64,000 nt of DNA from Amoebophrya sp. A120 (GCA_905178155.1 CAJINV010000001.1:11639832-11703831), one strand, 5' to 3'; counted from the first letter of the stretch, positions 21,282 through 33,602 are shown. Notes: generated by a model not told the origin, from the letters alone. Numbers and translations: made by a program.

Positions 21282-21779
21282 TTTTTATTCATATTACATG
21301 TTTACAAATGACGCACAGGTGTAACTAATTGATTCGCAACAAGAGCAGAAGTTTGATCTCCATCTCGCTATCATACTATACATAGACTCACAACTGCTGA
21401 GCAAGTAGAACTAGAAGTCGACGGTTGAAAATAGTATACTCATACGAACCAACGGTGCCTGATCCAAAGCAAGGAGAAAGAGAGCGAGTACATGAACATC
21501 CTCATGCGGCTAGATTTCGATCACCTCCGCCTGCATACGCATCATGCCTTCTTATACTCTTGATGTTCCTGCTGTGCGGGTGTTGAAAAATTCAAACAGC
21601 ACACGCTTAGGATCACGGCAGTCCATCGATGCCTGGCCTTGATCTTCAAAAACATTTCTCCATTTCAGTGGAACTCCTTCGACATGGTTGGACTCTTTAG
21701 AACATCGCAGCGGGATTGTCTGTTGTCATCTGATAATCCCATCGCGCGTGTGTATCACGTGACGCGGAAAAGCGCTCCA
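21282..21779. other. Intergenic region left of GC-rich block
   Basis: Leader region of the Bud23 gene, ordinary base composition, nothing recognised. Confidence 0.45.
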
Positions 21780-23330
21780 CCCGAACACTACCAACACCGC
21801 TCCCAGCGAGCGTGGCCTCAGCAAGGCACGCCCCCGGACGAAAACATGACTGAGGGAGCAAGGGACGCGGGTGGTAGGGGCAATCACTTTGGAAATGGAA
21901 CCACGGAAAACCACTGGAACATCCTCGAGGGCCGGGCGCAGCCAATAACGCGCCACCACACTGCGCTGCCCCATGGGAAGGGGCGGGGCGGGCCGCGACA
22001 CTACCTAGAAACATGCGCGCGCCCTGTTTTGCTGCAACCCAAGGCAGTGCCACGCGCCAAAGGGCGGGCGCGAGTGCATGCTTGGCCCCCCCTGCGGCCG
22101 GGCGGCTCGCGTTGCCAGAGCAAGCGAGGGAGGCCGGGCGAGCAAACAAATACGCGCGCGGAGACGGGCCAGGCCCGTCGCAAGGGAAGTAAGGGCCAGC
22201 AAAGGAGGCACACCCCCGGAAGATAACACAGAGGGCGCGCCCCACCATCCTGCCGCAATGCCCTAGACCGGGGCGGCGGAGGCCTCGGCGCCATTGGCTC
22301 GCTTCGCCCCTTGCTGCGCCTGCTGCGGGCGGCCGGGGCGGCCAGGTGCGGAGACGGGGCGGCTGCTAGGCTACCACTTTGGCGGCGTAGCCTTTTGCCT
22401 CGGGCGCTTTTTTGGGGGGCGGACCCGCCGGCGGCGTCGCCGGCCGTGTTTTTCGTTGTCATCCGTCGGGCTTTCGTGTTGCCCTCCCACATCATCTCGC
22501 CAAGGGCCCGGCGGGCGTCGCCGCGGACGTGGCGACACCCAAAAGCCCCGCGGGGTGGCTTCCGCGCCAAACCCCCGGGGCCCCTCCGGTTGCGCCACTT
22601 CAAGGTCGCGCCACTTGCTGCACCAAACTACTGCGTGCCCGGGGGCTTCCGCGGCGAAGGGGCCAGCAACTGGGCGCTCTGCATTGCAATGCGCCCGGCC
22701 GGGCCGCCTCGTCTTCCTGCGGAAGCTGCGGAAAACCGGCGCGCGTCTTACTGCCGGGCAGGCGGCCGCATATTTCTGAACGCGGCCCTGCAAAGGCGTA
22801 GGCGTCCCACTTTCTCACACGCCCGAGCTCGGGGCCTCGCCCCCGGGCTGGCCGCGGCGGCACCCCCATAAACATAGGGCCGCCCCCTCGGGGCTGCGGG
22901 GGCAGCGCTTTAGCGCTCGGCAGCTGTCGCAATGGACACAACCCAAAGCGGACGGCGTTGCACGCCCTCCCCAAATTCGCGCGCGGCCTTTGTGGGCCAG
23001 GAAGTGGCGCCCCTGTGCGCCTTCGGCCAGCAGCGCGCGCCAACCCTCGGGCCGCAAAGCCGGGGCAGCCGGCAGGCTGCGGCTGCATACGCGCAGCCGG
23101 CTCGGCTCGCGCCCCTGCGAGAGTCCTCGCATGCCCTTGATGTACTCAGCGCCAAGGCCCCCGCGCAAATGCTTCGCGGCGCCCTCGCGGGATACGAACA
23201 ACGGGCGGCGCCGATTCGAATGGGTAGCCAAGGCGCGCCCGCCCCCTTTCCTACTGCGACCGCGGTGGTTCCTGGTCGAATCTGGCGGAGGGCCAGGTCC
23301 ACGTGATGGAACGGGGGTGAATATGTATCG
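21780..23330. repeat. GC-rich intergenic repeat block A
   Basis: About 1.55 kb made largely of G and C, with abrupt edges against AT-richer flanks. Long open frames exist in nearly every frame on both strands, which is a composition effect, and none resembles a protein family. The block carries the words CACGCGCCAAA (22051), AAGGGAAGTAAG (22182) and CCATTGGCT (22291). The same words recur in the same order and orientation in block B (30431, 30478, 30514), so the two are probably diverged copies of one repeat. A perfect GACGGGCC-A-GGCCCGTC palindrome lies near 22163. No terminal repeats, transposase or target duplication was found. A tRNA-like B-box resemblance (GATTCGAAT near 23214) is too weak to call a SINE. 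Confidence 0.6.
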
Positions 23331-23612
23331 CCAAGACGGGCGAAATTCCAAGCCGTTCTGCAAATCCCGATAAGCAACAGCCGCGAACACATTTCGATAA
23401 AGTGAACATCAACAAAGAAATTCAAGCACAACCTCGATGAGATCATGGAGGTTCCATCTAATGCACAGGGCAACGCGATTCGGTTTACGCTCAGCATCTT
23501 TATCTGACTGCAACAAGCATTTGGGTTTTCATTCACGTTCGACAGCCCAGCGACCACGAGCTCATCTTGTTTGTTGGAGAAATAACAGGTGGCTACAGGT
23601 CAGACTACAAAC

Positions 23613-25721
23613 TTAGAACCGCCAGATCTTCACCACCCGATCCTTACTTCCCGAACAGGCCTTTGCTCCGTCCTGCGCCCAGTCCACCGCGTAGACTTCG
23701 TCTGCGTGCCCCGGGAGGTCTTTCAGTAACTTTTTCTTGTTGATGTCCCACACTTTCATGGTCGAGTCGCTGGACCCGGAGAGCAACAGGCGCGAGTCCG
23801 CGGACCAGGAAATCTGAAACACCTTTCCCACGTGTCCACGCATTGTGTGCGCGAACCGACCCGTTCTTCCATCCCACAAGCGAATACTTCGATCGAAGCC
23901 CGCACTCGCGATCCACCGCCCGTCTGGGGAAAAGAGTGCCTGGTTGACGAGCTGCTGGTGGCCGGTCAGTCGTTTCTTCTCAAAAGTCGGGTCCAGCGGC
24001 TTCCAGAGGAACATCGTGAAGTCATCGCTGCCGGAAAGCAACCGCTCCCCGCCGGCGACTTGCAACGCCTCCTGATATCGGGCCAGAGCGAGCGTAAACC
24101 GTTGCGGGTTGTTTTCCTCGCAGGCGCTTCGATCGACGTTGGCATTGAGACTAGACTTCGACGCCGCTGCTTGCTTTCCATTTTTCTTGTTTTTGCCGTT
24201 TTTTGCTGCGCCAGCTGTCTTTGCGTTTTTCTGGTTCTTTGTCGCGATGGTCTCTTTCTTCGCTTCCGGAACGGTGGTCGCTGCTGAGGAACTTGGCGAG
24301 GACGCACCAGCTTCGGTCTGCGCTACAGCTTCCTCCTTCTGTTCGACTGCTGCAGTAGTTTGGGCTACCTCCGGGAGTGGTTTGTTCGCACGGTGTTTTT
24401 CCTTCAACTGTGCAATCTTCTTTGGCTCGTAATGACCCGTCCGCAAAATGTAGTCCAAGTTCAGCGCCAGGGAGTTGATCCAGTGGGCGTGGCCCTTCAA
24501 CGTCTTCAAGCAGGATCCGGTGGACGCGCACCACATTTTGATCAACCGATCGCGGCCGGCGGTGTACAGAACACCCCCGGTGTTGCTTCGCTCGCCCGAC
24601 CACCGAATTTGCATGACCGCGGCGGTGTGGCCTCCGAGTGTCAGAACGCAGTTTCCCGTGGTTACATCCCAGATTCGGGCGTCACTGTCTTTGCTCGTCG
24701 AGGCCAGCAGCGGTCGCGTCGGTGAGGTCTTGTTCGCCGGAACGCAGTGCAGTGGCTGCCAGACAAGCGAAGTCACCGGCTCGCGGTGACCGGTCAAGGT
24801 CGCTTTTCTCGCTCCCGTGTACGGGCACCAAACGAGAATCTTCTTATCCATACCCGCGGACGCCAGAAACGCGCCGTCGGGGCTCCACTCGCAACTTAGG
24901 ACGTGGTGCGTGTGGCCTGTGGTGTGATGTGTGCATGCGAGATGAATATTCAGCGCTTTTTAAATTGAATTATGGCCTGCAGGCACGGGCAGCCTGCATA
25001 TGTATGACGAAAAGAACAGTAACAAACCATCACAACATAACAACTCTAGGCGAAAAATGAGAAAAGTTGTACCTTTGAAAACGTGCACACACACTTCTGT
25101 GTTCATGTCCCACAGCCGCAACGTGGTGTCGCCCGACCCCGTCGCCAATAGCGTGCAATCCGGCGAGAACCGCGAACACAACACAGCTTCAGAGTGTCCT
25201 TCCATACTACTGGAACACCTGGTGACTGGCCTCACCTTAAAAATCGCCAGTGGGTAAAAGGTGAGCAGAGCGACCTTTTCCTGCGTGAAATTGTGCACGG
25301 TCAGCTTTTCGATAGCGTCCGCCAGCGTGGCTTTCTCACCCTCCAATGGGACCACGACCGATCTGTCGTCTCCCCGGTTCGCTCCCATTTCAAAGCTGTA
25401 CTGCTCAGGTTCCTCATTCTCTAAAACTTGATTCAGCAACTGATTCAAATCCGCCGTGTTCGCGGTGACCGCAATGTCCAATTCGGGGCCTTGCGGATTC
25501 AACTCCGCGTCGCGAAATTGCAGGATCAGTCGCTGCTGGTTCGCACCACTTGAAGCCATACTTGTCGTGGTCTGCTCGACGCGTCGCTCCTTGCTCGGCG
25601 CGGACGCGGTATTCATCTGGGGTGCATTGTTCTCGGCGGGCCGCTTCAGAGAAGCCTGGGCGTCGACTGCAGGAGCTGCCTGCATCGTCGCTGTCGTGGT
25701 CGCTTCTTGTGCTGCTGTCAT
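23613..25721 (-). CDS. NLE1: Notchless homologue, WD40 ribosome-assembly protein
   Basis: Exons 25721-25073 and 24916-23613 are joined by a 156-bp GT-AG intron, giving 650 residues. Notchless (yeast Rsa4) is the ubiquitin-like/WD40 substrate that the AAA ATPase Rea1/midasin pulls on during 60S maturation in the nucleus. After a low-complexity start comes the NLE domain (LILQFRDAELNPQGPELDIA, LNQLLNQVLENEEPEQYSFE, then VVPLEGEKATLADAIEKLTV). Next is FKVRPVTRCSSSMEGHSEAV, which leads into eight WD repeats ending in the expected DRVVKIWRF. The splice falls inside a repeat: HVFKG joins HTHHVLSCEWSPDGAFLA, which confirms the junction. A charged, Lys/Ala-rich insert of about 100 residues (KNGKNKKNGKQAA) interrupts the propeller between repeats 4 and 5, larger than in animal or yeast proteins. 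The MIDAS-binding Glu of the NLE domain is probably the acidic stretch named above. Confidence 0.9.
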
Positions 25722-26517
25722 TTTTCTCCTTGACGGGTAAATAGCGATTGATACACTCGTATCAGGAAAAGAGAAGCCAGACAAATTTTGTAAGTAGTCG
25801 ACGTCTGTGGAAGCAAGAAAAAACGTAAGTTGCTCAAGGGATAGGGTTAATAAAGTTTTTTATCTGCTGTCCTTCTACCTACATTCATATCTCTCTTGCC
25901 AATATGCATCCACCTGTGCGTAGAATTTCGCGACGTAGTCAAAAAGTCAAAGCATGATATCACACTGTGGACGATGATCGCGATTAGAGAATTGATCTCT
26001 ACTGAGAGGTTGTTATTCTGATCGTCAAGATCTTTGCCACGAGGACCAATCTGTCAACACAAATAGGACCGCTTCCGCCTTTCATTGGAGTTTGAATTTC
26101 ACGATCACGGGCGACATTGCTTGGAGAACGAGAAAAAGGAAAAGATCGTACGCGCAGGCGTTCTTTTTTGCGTAGATCGACAAGAACCTCGCTTCAAAAG
26201 GACCATCGTCGTTTGCCAGGAAGGCGACTGGAATTGTTGCGATGCATTTATGACGATCCGTGGACACACTTGGACACGAAGCTCAGGGTCTCATGTTGCG
26301 CAATCGCAAATTGTGTGTTGCAGCTTGCTGGTGTCTTCATTTAGTACTACTTACTATGTATACTTTGTTGAAAAAGTAGTCGAATCTATTTTACACACAG
26401 ACACAGAGGCGAAGTCTAGCCGTCGAAGTCGACATCCTATCGCCACGGAAAGGGCATCGAGCAACGGTGAAGGTTTCATTTGGAAAAGATTACCGAAAAG
26501 AAAAGTTCAAAAAGTCA
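25722..26517. other. Intergenic region
   Basis: Leader of Notchless and 3' flank of the E1-lipoyl gene. Plus-strand frame 26085-26528 has no recognisable domain. Nothing else seen. Confidence 0.5.
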
Positions 26518-29500
26518 TCAAGTTTTGATTTTGCAGAGCGGGTCCGTCGATGCCAGTGTGACCTCAGCTTGCTCTGCAACGCAGAATTCGCTTATTGTCC
26601 CTGCTCGTGGCGCCTTGATTTCTATCGTCGCCTTGTCGCTTTCAATCTCGGCAATCAGTTCGTTCGCTTCTACTTGGTCCCCAGGTTTTTTGACAAAGGT
26701 TACGTAGAGATTGTCACCGTCGAGTGGTGCATTTACCACGATTGTTTCGGAAGCTGCGTTGGCGCTGCTCGTCGTGCTTGCTGCTGCTTCTGCTTTTGCG
26801 CTTGCAGGAGCAGCGGACGACAAGTCAGTACCAGTACCAGACCCCGTCGTCGACGTCGTCTGTACTTCGCAGTCTCCGCTACCAGCGCCAAACCTCCAAG
26901 AACTTTTCCTTTTCGCGTCCCCCACGTCTCCTGCGGTGATTGCTCCGATTCGCTCCAATGCGGTCACAACGTCCTCCGCCTGAAGCAGGCAGTCGCCGAC
27001 GCCGTAGGGGATGTAGACACTCGGGATTGTGCATTCGGAAAAAACGAGGTTCCGACTGTACGGCAGCTTGCGCTTCAAATCGGTCACGACCGGGCCAAGT
27101 AACCCGGCGTTTGGATTCCCGTCGACGACGAGAACGTCGATAGGCTGCTCGTTCTGCAGTTCGGCGCGCAGGTAGTCAACCAGAGCGTTTGGCGTTCGGT
27201 TGTATGAGAGGATGAAGAAATCGCAGTTGACCTGAAAATGATGAATGTTGTACGGAGTGGGAGAAAACGATGTGATACGACATTTCGGCACACATATGTA
27301 AAATCCGAAACTTGAAAGTACTTGTCTTTCACTCGGTCTACTAGTCTAGCATACACTTACATCAACAAAGTTCGCTTTAGTACCTGCTTCTCCTCGACAA
27401 CCTTGGCAGCCATCTTCGCTTCCGGGCCCCATGCGAGAACCACAAGTTTTCGCTTGCTCTTCGGCTTTTCAGCAGTTGATGCGAAGGAAAACTTGACTTG
27501 CAACACATCGTTCAGCCCTATCACGGTTTCCGGCGCCTCCAGGGGGAACTTCCCGTGCAAAAGTTGAAACGCTGCGGTGGGGACCACGCAAATGACCATG
27601 CGGCCCAAGTCGTGCAGTCGCACCATTTCCGGCATGCTGGCCCGAAACGCGTTCATATCGAGCGGCAAAGCCATCACGGTGTTCGCATCGGACGCGAAAG
27701 AGGAGTACTCCGGCGTGTTGTGGTGCTCGCCGACGCGCGCGAGCCAGTGCGCGCGGGTGGATTTTGACCCGTCGGCGTTTTCGATTTCCTGGACATCAAA
27801 CGACGCAATCGAGCCGCCATCAAACATGTAGATCACGTTTCCGTGGGTGCCGGAATCGCAGTACCGGTACGCTGCGTACTTCATGTGGTCTCGGGCGTGC
27901 TCGTTGAAAATTGTGTGCGGTCCCTTGACGAAAACCAGATTGTTTTCCGGGAGAACCGACCGCATCGCGGCGCCCACCTGCATCACCTGCGACTCGTGCG
28001 GGAGAAAGTTCACAAATTTGTCCGTGTGTCTATCCTCGATCAGATTCAGCTCTCCGTACACCCCGCCCCGGCTGTCGGCGTTTTTGTCCTTTTTGTGGTT
28101 CTCCTGGTGGACGTAGCGGCAAGCGCGGTTTTTTTTGTCGGCCTTGTCCATCTCCTGGTTGATGGTGCGCGCAAAAATGTCTGACCCCATCCCGGCGAAC
28201 TCGGCGTGGTTTTTGCTTGTCAAGTACTCCGAAGAGAGGGCGTGAATTTTGCCTTGCTCAGCTCCAAAAACGGTGAGCGCCCCCGGCTGCGACAGCTCCA
28301 CGGCCTCCGCACGGGTGAGCACGTTCGTTCCGCAGATCGCCGCTTCGATCTCGTTTCCAATGGATACGTTCGCGGCTTCCAGGGCTTTTGCGAGGTCTGC
28401 GCCCGTTGCAGTTGGCTCGGAAATGTCCGCGAGCTGGGACAGCAAACACTCCTTCAGCTTGTCAAACTGATCCAAGACGACGGCGTCCGGTGCGGGATTC
28501 TGGTCGTTTGCATGCCCCCCTGGCCGAAAGGGAAAGCGGCATATCACGTAGGTCGGCCGGCCAGTCCGCAGAACCTGGTCCACGGCATTCTGCATCGTGG
28601 CAATGCCTCCCTGCACATCCGGCGCCCAGGAAACGAATCCCTTGTCAATGACACTTTCGTAGCTTGCGAAGCGTTCTTGTAATTTTGCCAAGCCGAAATC
28701 GTCTTCGTTCTCCGTGGCAGCCGGGTGCAAGCGGCTGCTGATGCTCGAATTGTTGGCGTTGACGACGAAAATCAAGGGCATCGGGAACCCGCGCTCGCGC
28801 GCTTCCACGAGATGCGCCACGGCGTGCATTGCGCCATCGGTGTAGAACCCCGTGTCGCCGCTTGCAATGACGGTTACGGGCGGCTGTTTTCCCTCCAGAC
28901 CCATGCAAAACGCCCGAGCGGTTTGCATCTCCAAGTCTCTGCCGAGATCGGTGCTGCCGGTGCTGACGTGCGAGTCGCACGGATAGAATTTTCGTGTCAT
29001 GCCGCTGAAAATGTCCGGATCCTCGGTCCCACTCATGCCTGGAAACGGAACTCGACTGCCCGCGTGAAACTGCATGAAGTGTGCCTTGGCGATGAGGCGA
29101 TGCGCCGTGTCGTTCTTGTAGCCCAGCCGGTACAGCTCTTCCAGCATCAGCGGTGAGCGATAGTAGGTGACAAACCGCAGCGCATCCTGCACGTTTTTTG
29201 TTCCCCGTTTTTCCATGCAGTACTCCGCGAGGCCGGCCGCCAGGTGCGTGTAAATGACGCTCGGGAACAGGCTAGCGCCATTTGCCGCTTTTGCGAAATA
29301 CTTGTGCACGTGCTTGGGGAAGACCAGGTTCGCGAGAAACGAATCCAGTAACGCGGCCCGCGAAGAGGAGGATATGCCCAATTCTGCATTGCTGTTCGTG
29401 CCCCCTGCTTGTAGCGTTGCACTACTAGAAGCCGAACTTGCAACGCTCTGGGCGAGCATCGACTTCCGGCGCGAAACTTCATCCTGCAAAGACGACGCCG

Positions 29501-29930
29501 TGCCGAGAGCAGTCAAATCCGACAGTAGCTCATCGTACACAGCCGTGTACAGCCCGTGGCACTTTCGAATCTGTTTGATGAACTCTTTCTGCGACGAAGC
29601 CTGCTTTGATTCGTACGACCGCAATGGATTTCGGCTGTCATAAAGCGCGGAATGCCAGTCATCTGCAGGAGAATCACGGTGGGCGGAGGAAGAGGATGCT
29701 CTTACCGCACCACGACCGTTAGAACTTGATGACGAGGAACTTGCACTTGCTTCGGGCGAACCTTTCCTTGAAGAAGCCGCTGCAGCAGCGGACGACCAGG
29801 CCCGGTCGTGCACACTGATGAACCCCTTGGAACGGATTATCGCCTGCTCTTTGCACCCATACCTGGGTACGAATTTTCTCCATACCCGAGGACAGGCCAT
29901 TACGTCGTGCCTCCCAGTGATGATTTGCAT
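26518..29930 (-). CDS. Fused 2-oxoacid dehydrogenase E1 (alpha-beta) with C-terminal lipoyl domain
   Basis: Exons 29930-27384 and 27231-26518 are joined by a 152-bp GT-AG intron (EEKQ to VNCDFF), giving 1086 residues, or 1076 from the Met at 29900. The N-terminus, basic and Ser/Ala-rich, resembles a mitochondrial presequence. The E1-alpha part shows CDSHVSTGST, the thiamine diphosphate motif ASGDTGFYTDG with VVNANNSSIS about 30 residues on, and RPGGHANDQNPAPD, the counterpart of the E1-alpha GHSxxDP loop. The E1-beta part follows, with GAAMRSVLPENNLVFVKGPH, HNTPEYSSFASDAN and a transketolase-type C-terminal half (VLAWGPEAKMAAKVV, IPSVYIPYGVGD). An Ala/Ser/Thr linker leads to a lipoyl domain (VVNAPLDGDNLYVTFVKKPG, then ESDKATIEI) with the lipoyl-lysine near residue 1049. 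Normally alpha and beta are separate chains and lipoyl domains sit on E2. Substrate (pyruvate or branched-chain oxoacid) is undetermined. Confidence 0.75.
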
Positions 29931-30339
29931 GCCGCGTTACAGCTGATCTCCCTGCACCATCAACTACATGAAGCCGATGGCGCTCTATCTCCTTTATCTC
30001 CGGGGATCTCGAACTCTTCGGCCGAATCATTAACCAAAACCTATGCTACTCACGCACTAATTTCTTCGGGCGGTATCGAGTGCGAGTGGTAGTACGCAGG
30101 ACAGTCCCGGCGGAAAATTGCGTTGAAGACTCTATCCACCTCCCGGCTCGACTGATGAATCGCTCCCCTCCTCACCTCCTCCTCGTAACACCAAAGTTAC
30201 TTGCCCTCAATCTGCGTCTGCCCTATGTATCACATGCTTTTCCGTCTTGATGTGTGCCCGCAGAGCAAATGAACCAATCGGAACAACTCTGAAGCGAATG
30301 GGCTCGCTTCGAGAAAAAAAATGAGGATGAGCTCTCTTG
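29931..30339. other. Leader region of the E1-lipoyl gene
   Basis: About 400 bp of ordinary composition ending at the GC-rich block. A stop (TAA) lies in frame just upstream of the ATG at 29930, so no in-frame extension exists without splicing. Confidence 0.5.
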
Positions 30340-31080
30340 CAATTCGTTCATCGGCAAACCGCCTGTCTGGGCCTGCCGTGGCCCCAATCTGCCGGCGCGA
30401 AGACCACGGGTCAGCAGCTGCGACCACATACACGCGCCAAACTTGCTGCCGACCTGCCACCGGCCTGGCAGTGCGCGAAGGGAAGTAAGTCGCCCGGGAG
30501 GCCCCGGTGGAGCCCATTGGCTTCTGGCCTGCCAGGGAAATGCGCCCAAGCGGCACGGGCCCGCGCCCGCTGTACGTTCTTGCGGGCCGATGCGACCAGG
30601 GAGGGGTCTGCGCCTCTGGCCCCCATGATTCAACAGAGCCGGCGGGGGGCACTCATGCAAGCGCGCCGGCAGGCACTCGCGCCGCCCCCAACTTTTTCCG
30701 CGGGGCGGGTCGCCATTTGGTTTGTCGTTTGATGCTTTTAATTTTGCACACTACGACGACGATAATTCAATTTGGTATGATATCCATGCCGGTGGACTTC
30801 CCACTTTGTGGCTGTGGTTCCGGCAATCTGGCGGACCCGCTGCCCGCTCGTCGACTCCTGCCCGTACCGCAAGGCAGCCAACGAACGCGGCCGGCCAAAG
30901 GTTCCAGAGGCTGCGCCACTGGTGCGCCCGCGCAGCCATTCGACGCAGAGGAGAATGAAACACACACTCAGGGCGGCGATGCCCATGGCCATACCGGCCA
31001 CGAGCTTCCGTAGTTGGCAGCGGCCTCCGCGCCCGGATCGACGGCAAAAAGGCCGCGCTCCGCCATCTTGATCTCTCAAA
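30340..31080. repeat. GC-rich intergenic repeat block B
   Basis: About 0.75 kb, strongly GC-rich between AT-richer flanks, with open frames on both strands but no family match. It shares three collinear words with block A. The spacing between words is shorter here (47 and 36 bp against 131 and 109 bp), so if related the copies differ by large indels. No terminal inverted repeats or target duplication was found. Confidence 0.55.
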
Positions 31081-31753
31081 ACATGGAGCGGCCATCTTCT
31101 TCCATTTCTACCTGGTACACACAAACAGCAAACAGCGCACGGCAACATCCACACTCTCACTTAAATTTTTCTCTCGACAAGAACTACACAAGCAGCACAC
31201 GCCTCGCTCCATTAGCACAATTTTGGGATTTGCCTGTGCTCCCTCCCTACTCCAAATGAAGCTCCTCCGCCACCTATCAGAATCAGCGTCATCTACCTTG
31301 AAACATCATCAACACGAAGAGTAGCCGCAGTGGCAGTAGCGAGCAACGCTACATATTCTGGCATGGCAATTCCAGTTTCTTTTTCCGGCTTCATCAATCT
31401 ACCCGTATTTCCGGACACTTGTCCAAAAAAAAGTTCGCAATCGCGAGCGCGTCTTGAAAAAATCTTATGATCAACTTCTCTTTTTACACTGTATTCATAT
31501 TTGGTTACACAAACATTAGAATCGAAGTCTACACGGTAAGAAATCCAATCGCAGTCTTCTTTCGACTTGTAGCTTTATTACAGCTACAACGAAGTAATCT
31601 TTCATCTTTACAAGCATCTTTATCGGGCGGACGCGGATACTGCACAGAAACGCATTTCATCAAAATGTTCGTTCAAGGAACGCGAAACCAAAAACTACTT
31701 GAGGTCCTCGGTTGCCACTTGTTTTAACTGAGTACTTTTTTCTATCACCGACT
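31081..31753. other. Intergenic region, 3' flank of glutaryl-CoA dehydrogenase
   Basis: AT-richer sequence with no exon support. Short plus-strand frames (31467-31727 and 31712-32005) overlap the gene's end or have no features. Confidence 0.45.
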
Positions 31754-33602
31754 TTAGTTTGCAAAAGCAGGGATTCCGGTAATGGCCCGCCCGAGGACCA
31801 GTGCGTGAATGTCCTGGGTGCCCTCGTAGGTATTCACAGCCTCCAAATTCAATACGTGTGTCATGATTCCGTACTCGTCAACGATTCCGTTTCCGCCCAA
31901 CATGTCTCGGCATTCCCGAGCAATGTGCAGTGCCTGAAAATGGTTCGACTCAAAAGGCAATCGCGACAAAGCTACTTTTCTCACAATATCAAATGCAAGA
32001 GTTGAGAAGATCGGAAAGAGGAAAAACCATCGACCGAAAAGAATCAATCACCTACCAAACAACCGTATTTACATCAACTCAATACCTTCGTGCAGCTGTT
32101 TCGCTTGGCCATGGAGATGAGGTTGCTGTGGAGCTGGTGGTCCTCTTTCATCCTGGTGATCCGCGCTACCAACTGCCTTCCCAACACGATGTCTGTCCAG
32201 GCGTCCGCAAGCTTCTTCTGCAGAATCTGGTTGCTCGCCAACGGTCGCTTGAACATGTGCCGGTCCAACAAATACCGTCTCGCGATGTCCACGCACTCTT
32301 CCGCCGCACCCAACGCGCCCCAGGCGATGCCCAGTCGCGCGGAGTTCAAACAGGTAAACGGCCCCTTCATACCGACGATGTCCAGCATGTTCCCCGCCGG
32401 CACTCTCGCGTTGTCCATCATGATCATGCCCGTTGGGGAGGCACGGAGGGAAAATTTGCCGTCGATCTTCGGCGTCTGCAGCGTCTGTTCACTGTTGTCC
32501 GCACGCTCGATGATGAACCCTCTCACTTTCCCGTGGTGTTCTGGCACGTCTGGATCGTGCACCTTCGCCCACACCATGAACACGTCCGCGATCGGAGAAT
32601 TTGTGATCCAGGTCTTGCTGCCGCTCAGCAACCAGTTGTCCCCGTCCTTCTTCGCAGTTGTCGTCATGCCCGCGGGATCCGAGCCGTGGTTGGGTTCGCT
32701 CAGCCCAAAGGACCCCACAATCTCGCCGGCGGCGAGCTGCGGGAGCAGCCGGTCCTTCAGCGCCTCACTGCCGAAAAGATGGATCGGCCACATCACCTGA
32801 TTTAGAATTAGACAGGACAGTTTTTGGTAATGATAGAGTAAGAGAGCACCTTCGCTTCTGCGAGTTGCTTGACCATTCGCATTTATTTCACATTTCTTGA
32901 ATATTGTAGTCAGCAGTATGTTGTTGAAAAACGTTTCATGCCAAATGCCAAGTCCTATACCAAGCTCGACTGCACACTGAGTGTTGACCGGTAGCCCGAG
33001 TCGCACTTCTCGACTTCTGTGGCGACGAGGCCGTAACTTGTCACCGAAGCGCCGGCGCAGCCGTACTTTTCCGGCAGCACCAGGCCTAACAGCCCAGCTT
33101 TTCCCATCTCCCGGATGATGCCCCGCGTATCACCTTCCTCTCGTCGAAAGTGCTCGCGCAACCGCGGCCGTAGCTCCGTGTCAGTAAACTTCCTGGCTGC
33201 GTCGCGGATGAGTATTTCGCTCTCCGTGAAGGTGTTCTCCAAGAGTAACGGGTCCTGCCAGTGCTCCTCTGGCACCCATTCGAAAGGCTCACTGATAATC
33301 TTCTTCGTGTTCACAGAGGAGGAACTGACTGCGGCGGATGCAGCGGGCGGAGCAGTTGTGTGCATCGCTGGTGGTGCATGTTGCTGCTCCTGCTGCTTCA
33401 CACTGGCGGCCGCGGAGCCGAAACTTCTTCCCGCCGTAGACGGTGTTGGCGTGGAGCTGAAACTGCGTGTTGCCGTACTACCGGTGGAAGTTGTATACTG
33501 GCAATTTTTCCCACCGAAATTGACACTTGACGCGAGCCGGCTCTGCCGGAAAAGACGCGACGCTATGGGTCGCATGGACGAACTAGCAGATGACATCGAC
33601 AT
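31754..33602 (-). CDS. GCDH: Glutaryl-CoA dehydrogenase, mitochondrial
   Basis: Exons 33602-32961, 32796-32086 and 31933-31754 are joined by GT-AG introns of 164 and 152 bp, both in phase 0, giving 510 residues. The FAD enzyme oxidatively decarboxylates glutaryl-CoA to crotonyl-CoA in lysine and tryptophan breakdown. The first 90 residues are Ser/Arg/Ala-rich, as in a transit peptide. Then come [49 protein letters not shown] and, after splicing, [32 protein letters not shown] and [20 protein letters not shown] form the FAD and substrate core. [18 protein letters not shown] and [12 protein letters not shown] follow, and the end [20 protein letters not shown] carries the catalytic Glu near residue 488 in the GCDH-type context. 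Length and motifs match the family (human about 438). All catalytic positions I can check are kept. It lies beside the E1-lipoyl gene. Confidence 0.93.

Noticed and set aside
23160-23300. tRNA-derived SINE in block A
   Set aside because: Only a partial B-box-like word (GATTCGAAT). No A-box, tail or second copy was identified.
21697-23557. Long open frames in all six frames of the GC-rich block
   Set aside because: They result from few A/T-rich stop codons. None shows a family motif and they overlap each other on both strands.
26518-29930. Bacterial homodimeric AceE-type pyruvate dehydrogenase E1
   Set aside because: Length is similar, but the motifs and order fit fused alpha and beta E1 chains, not AceE.
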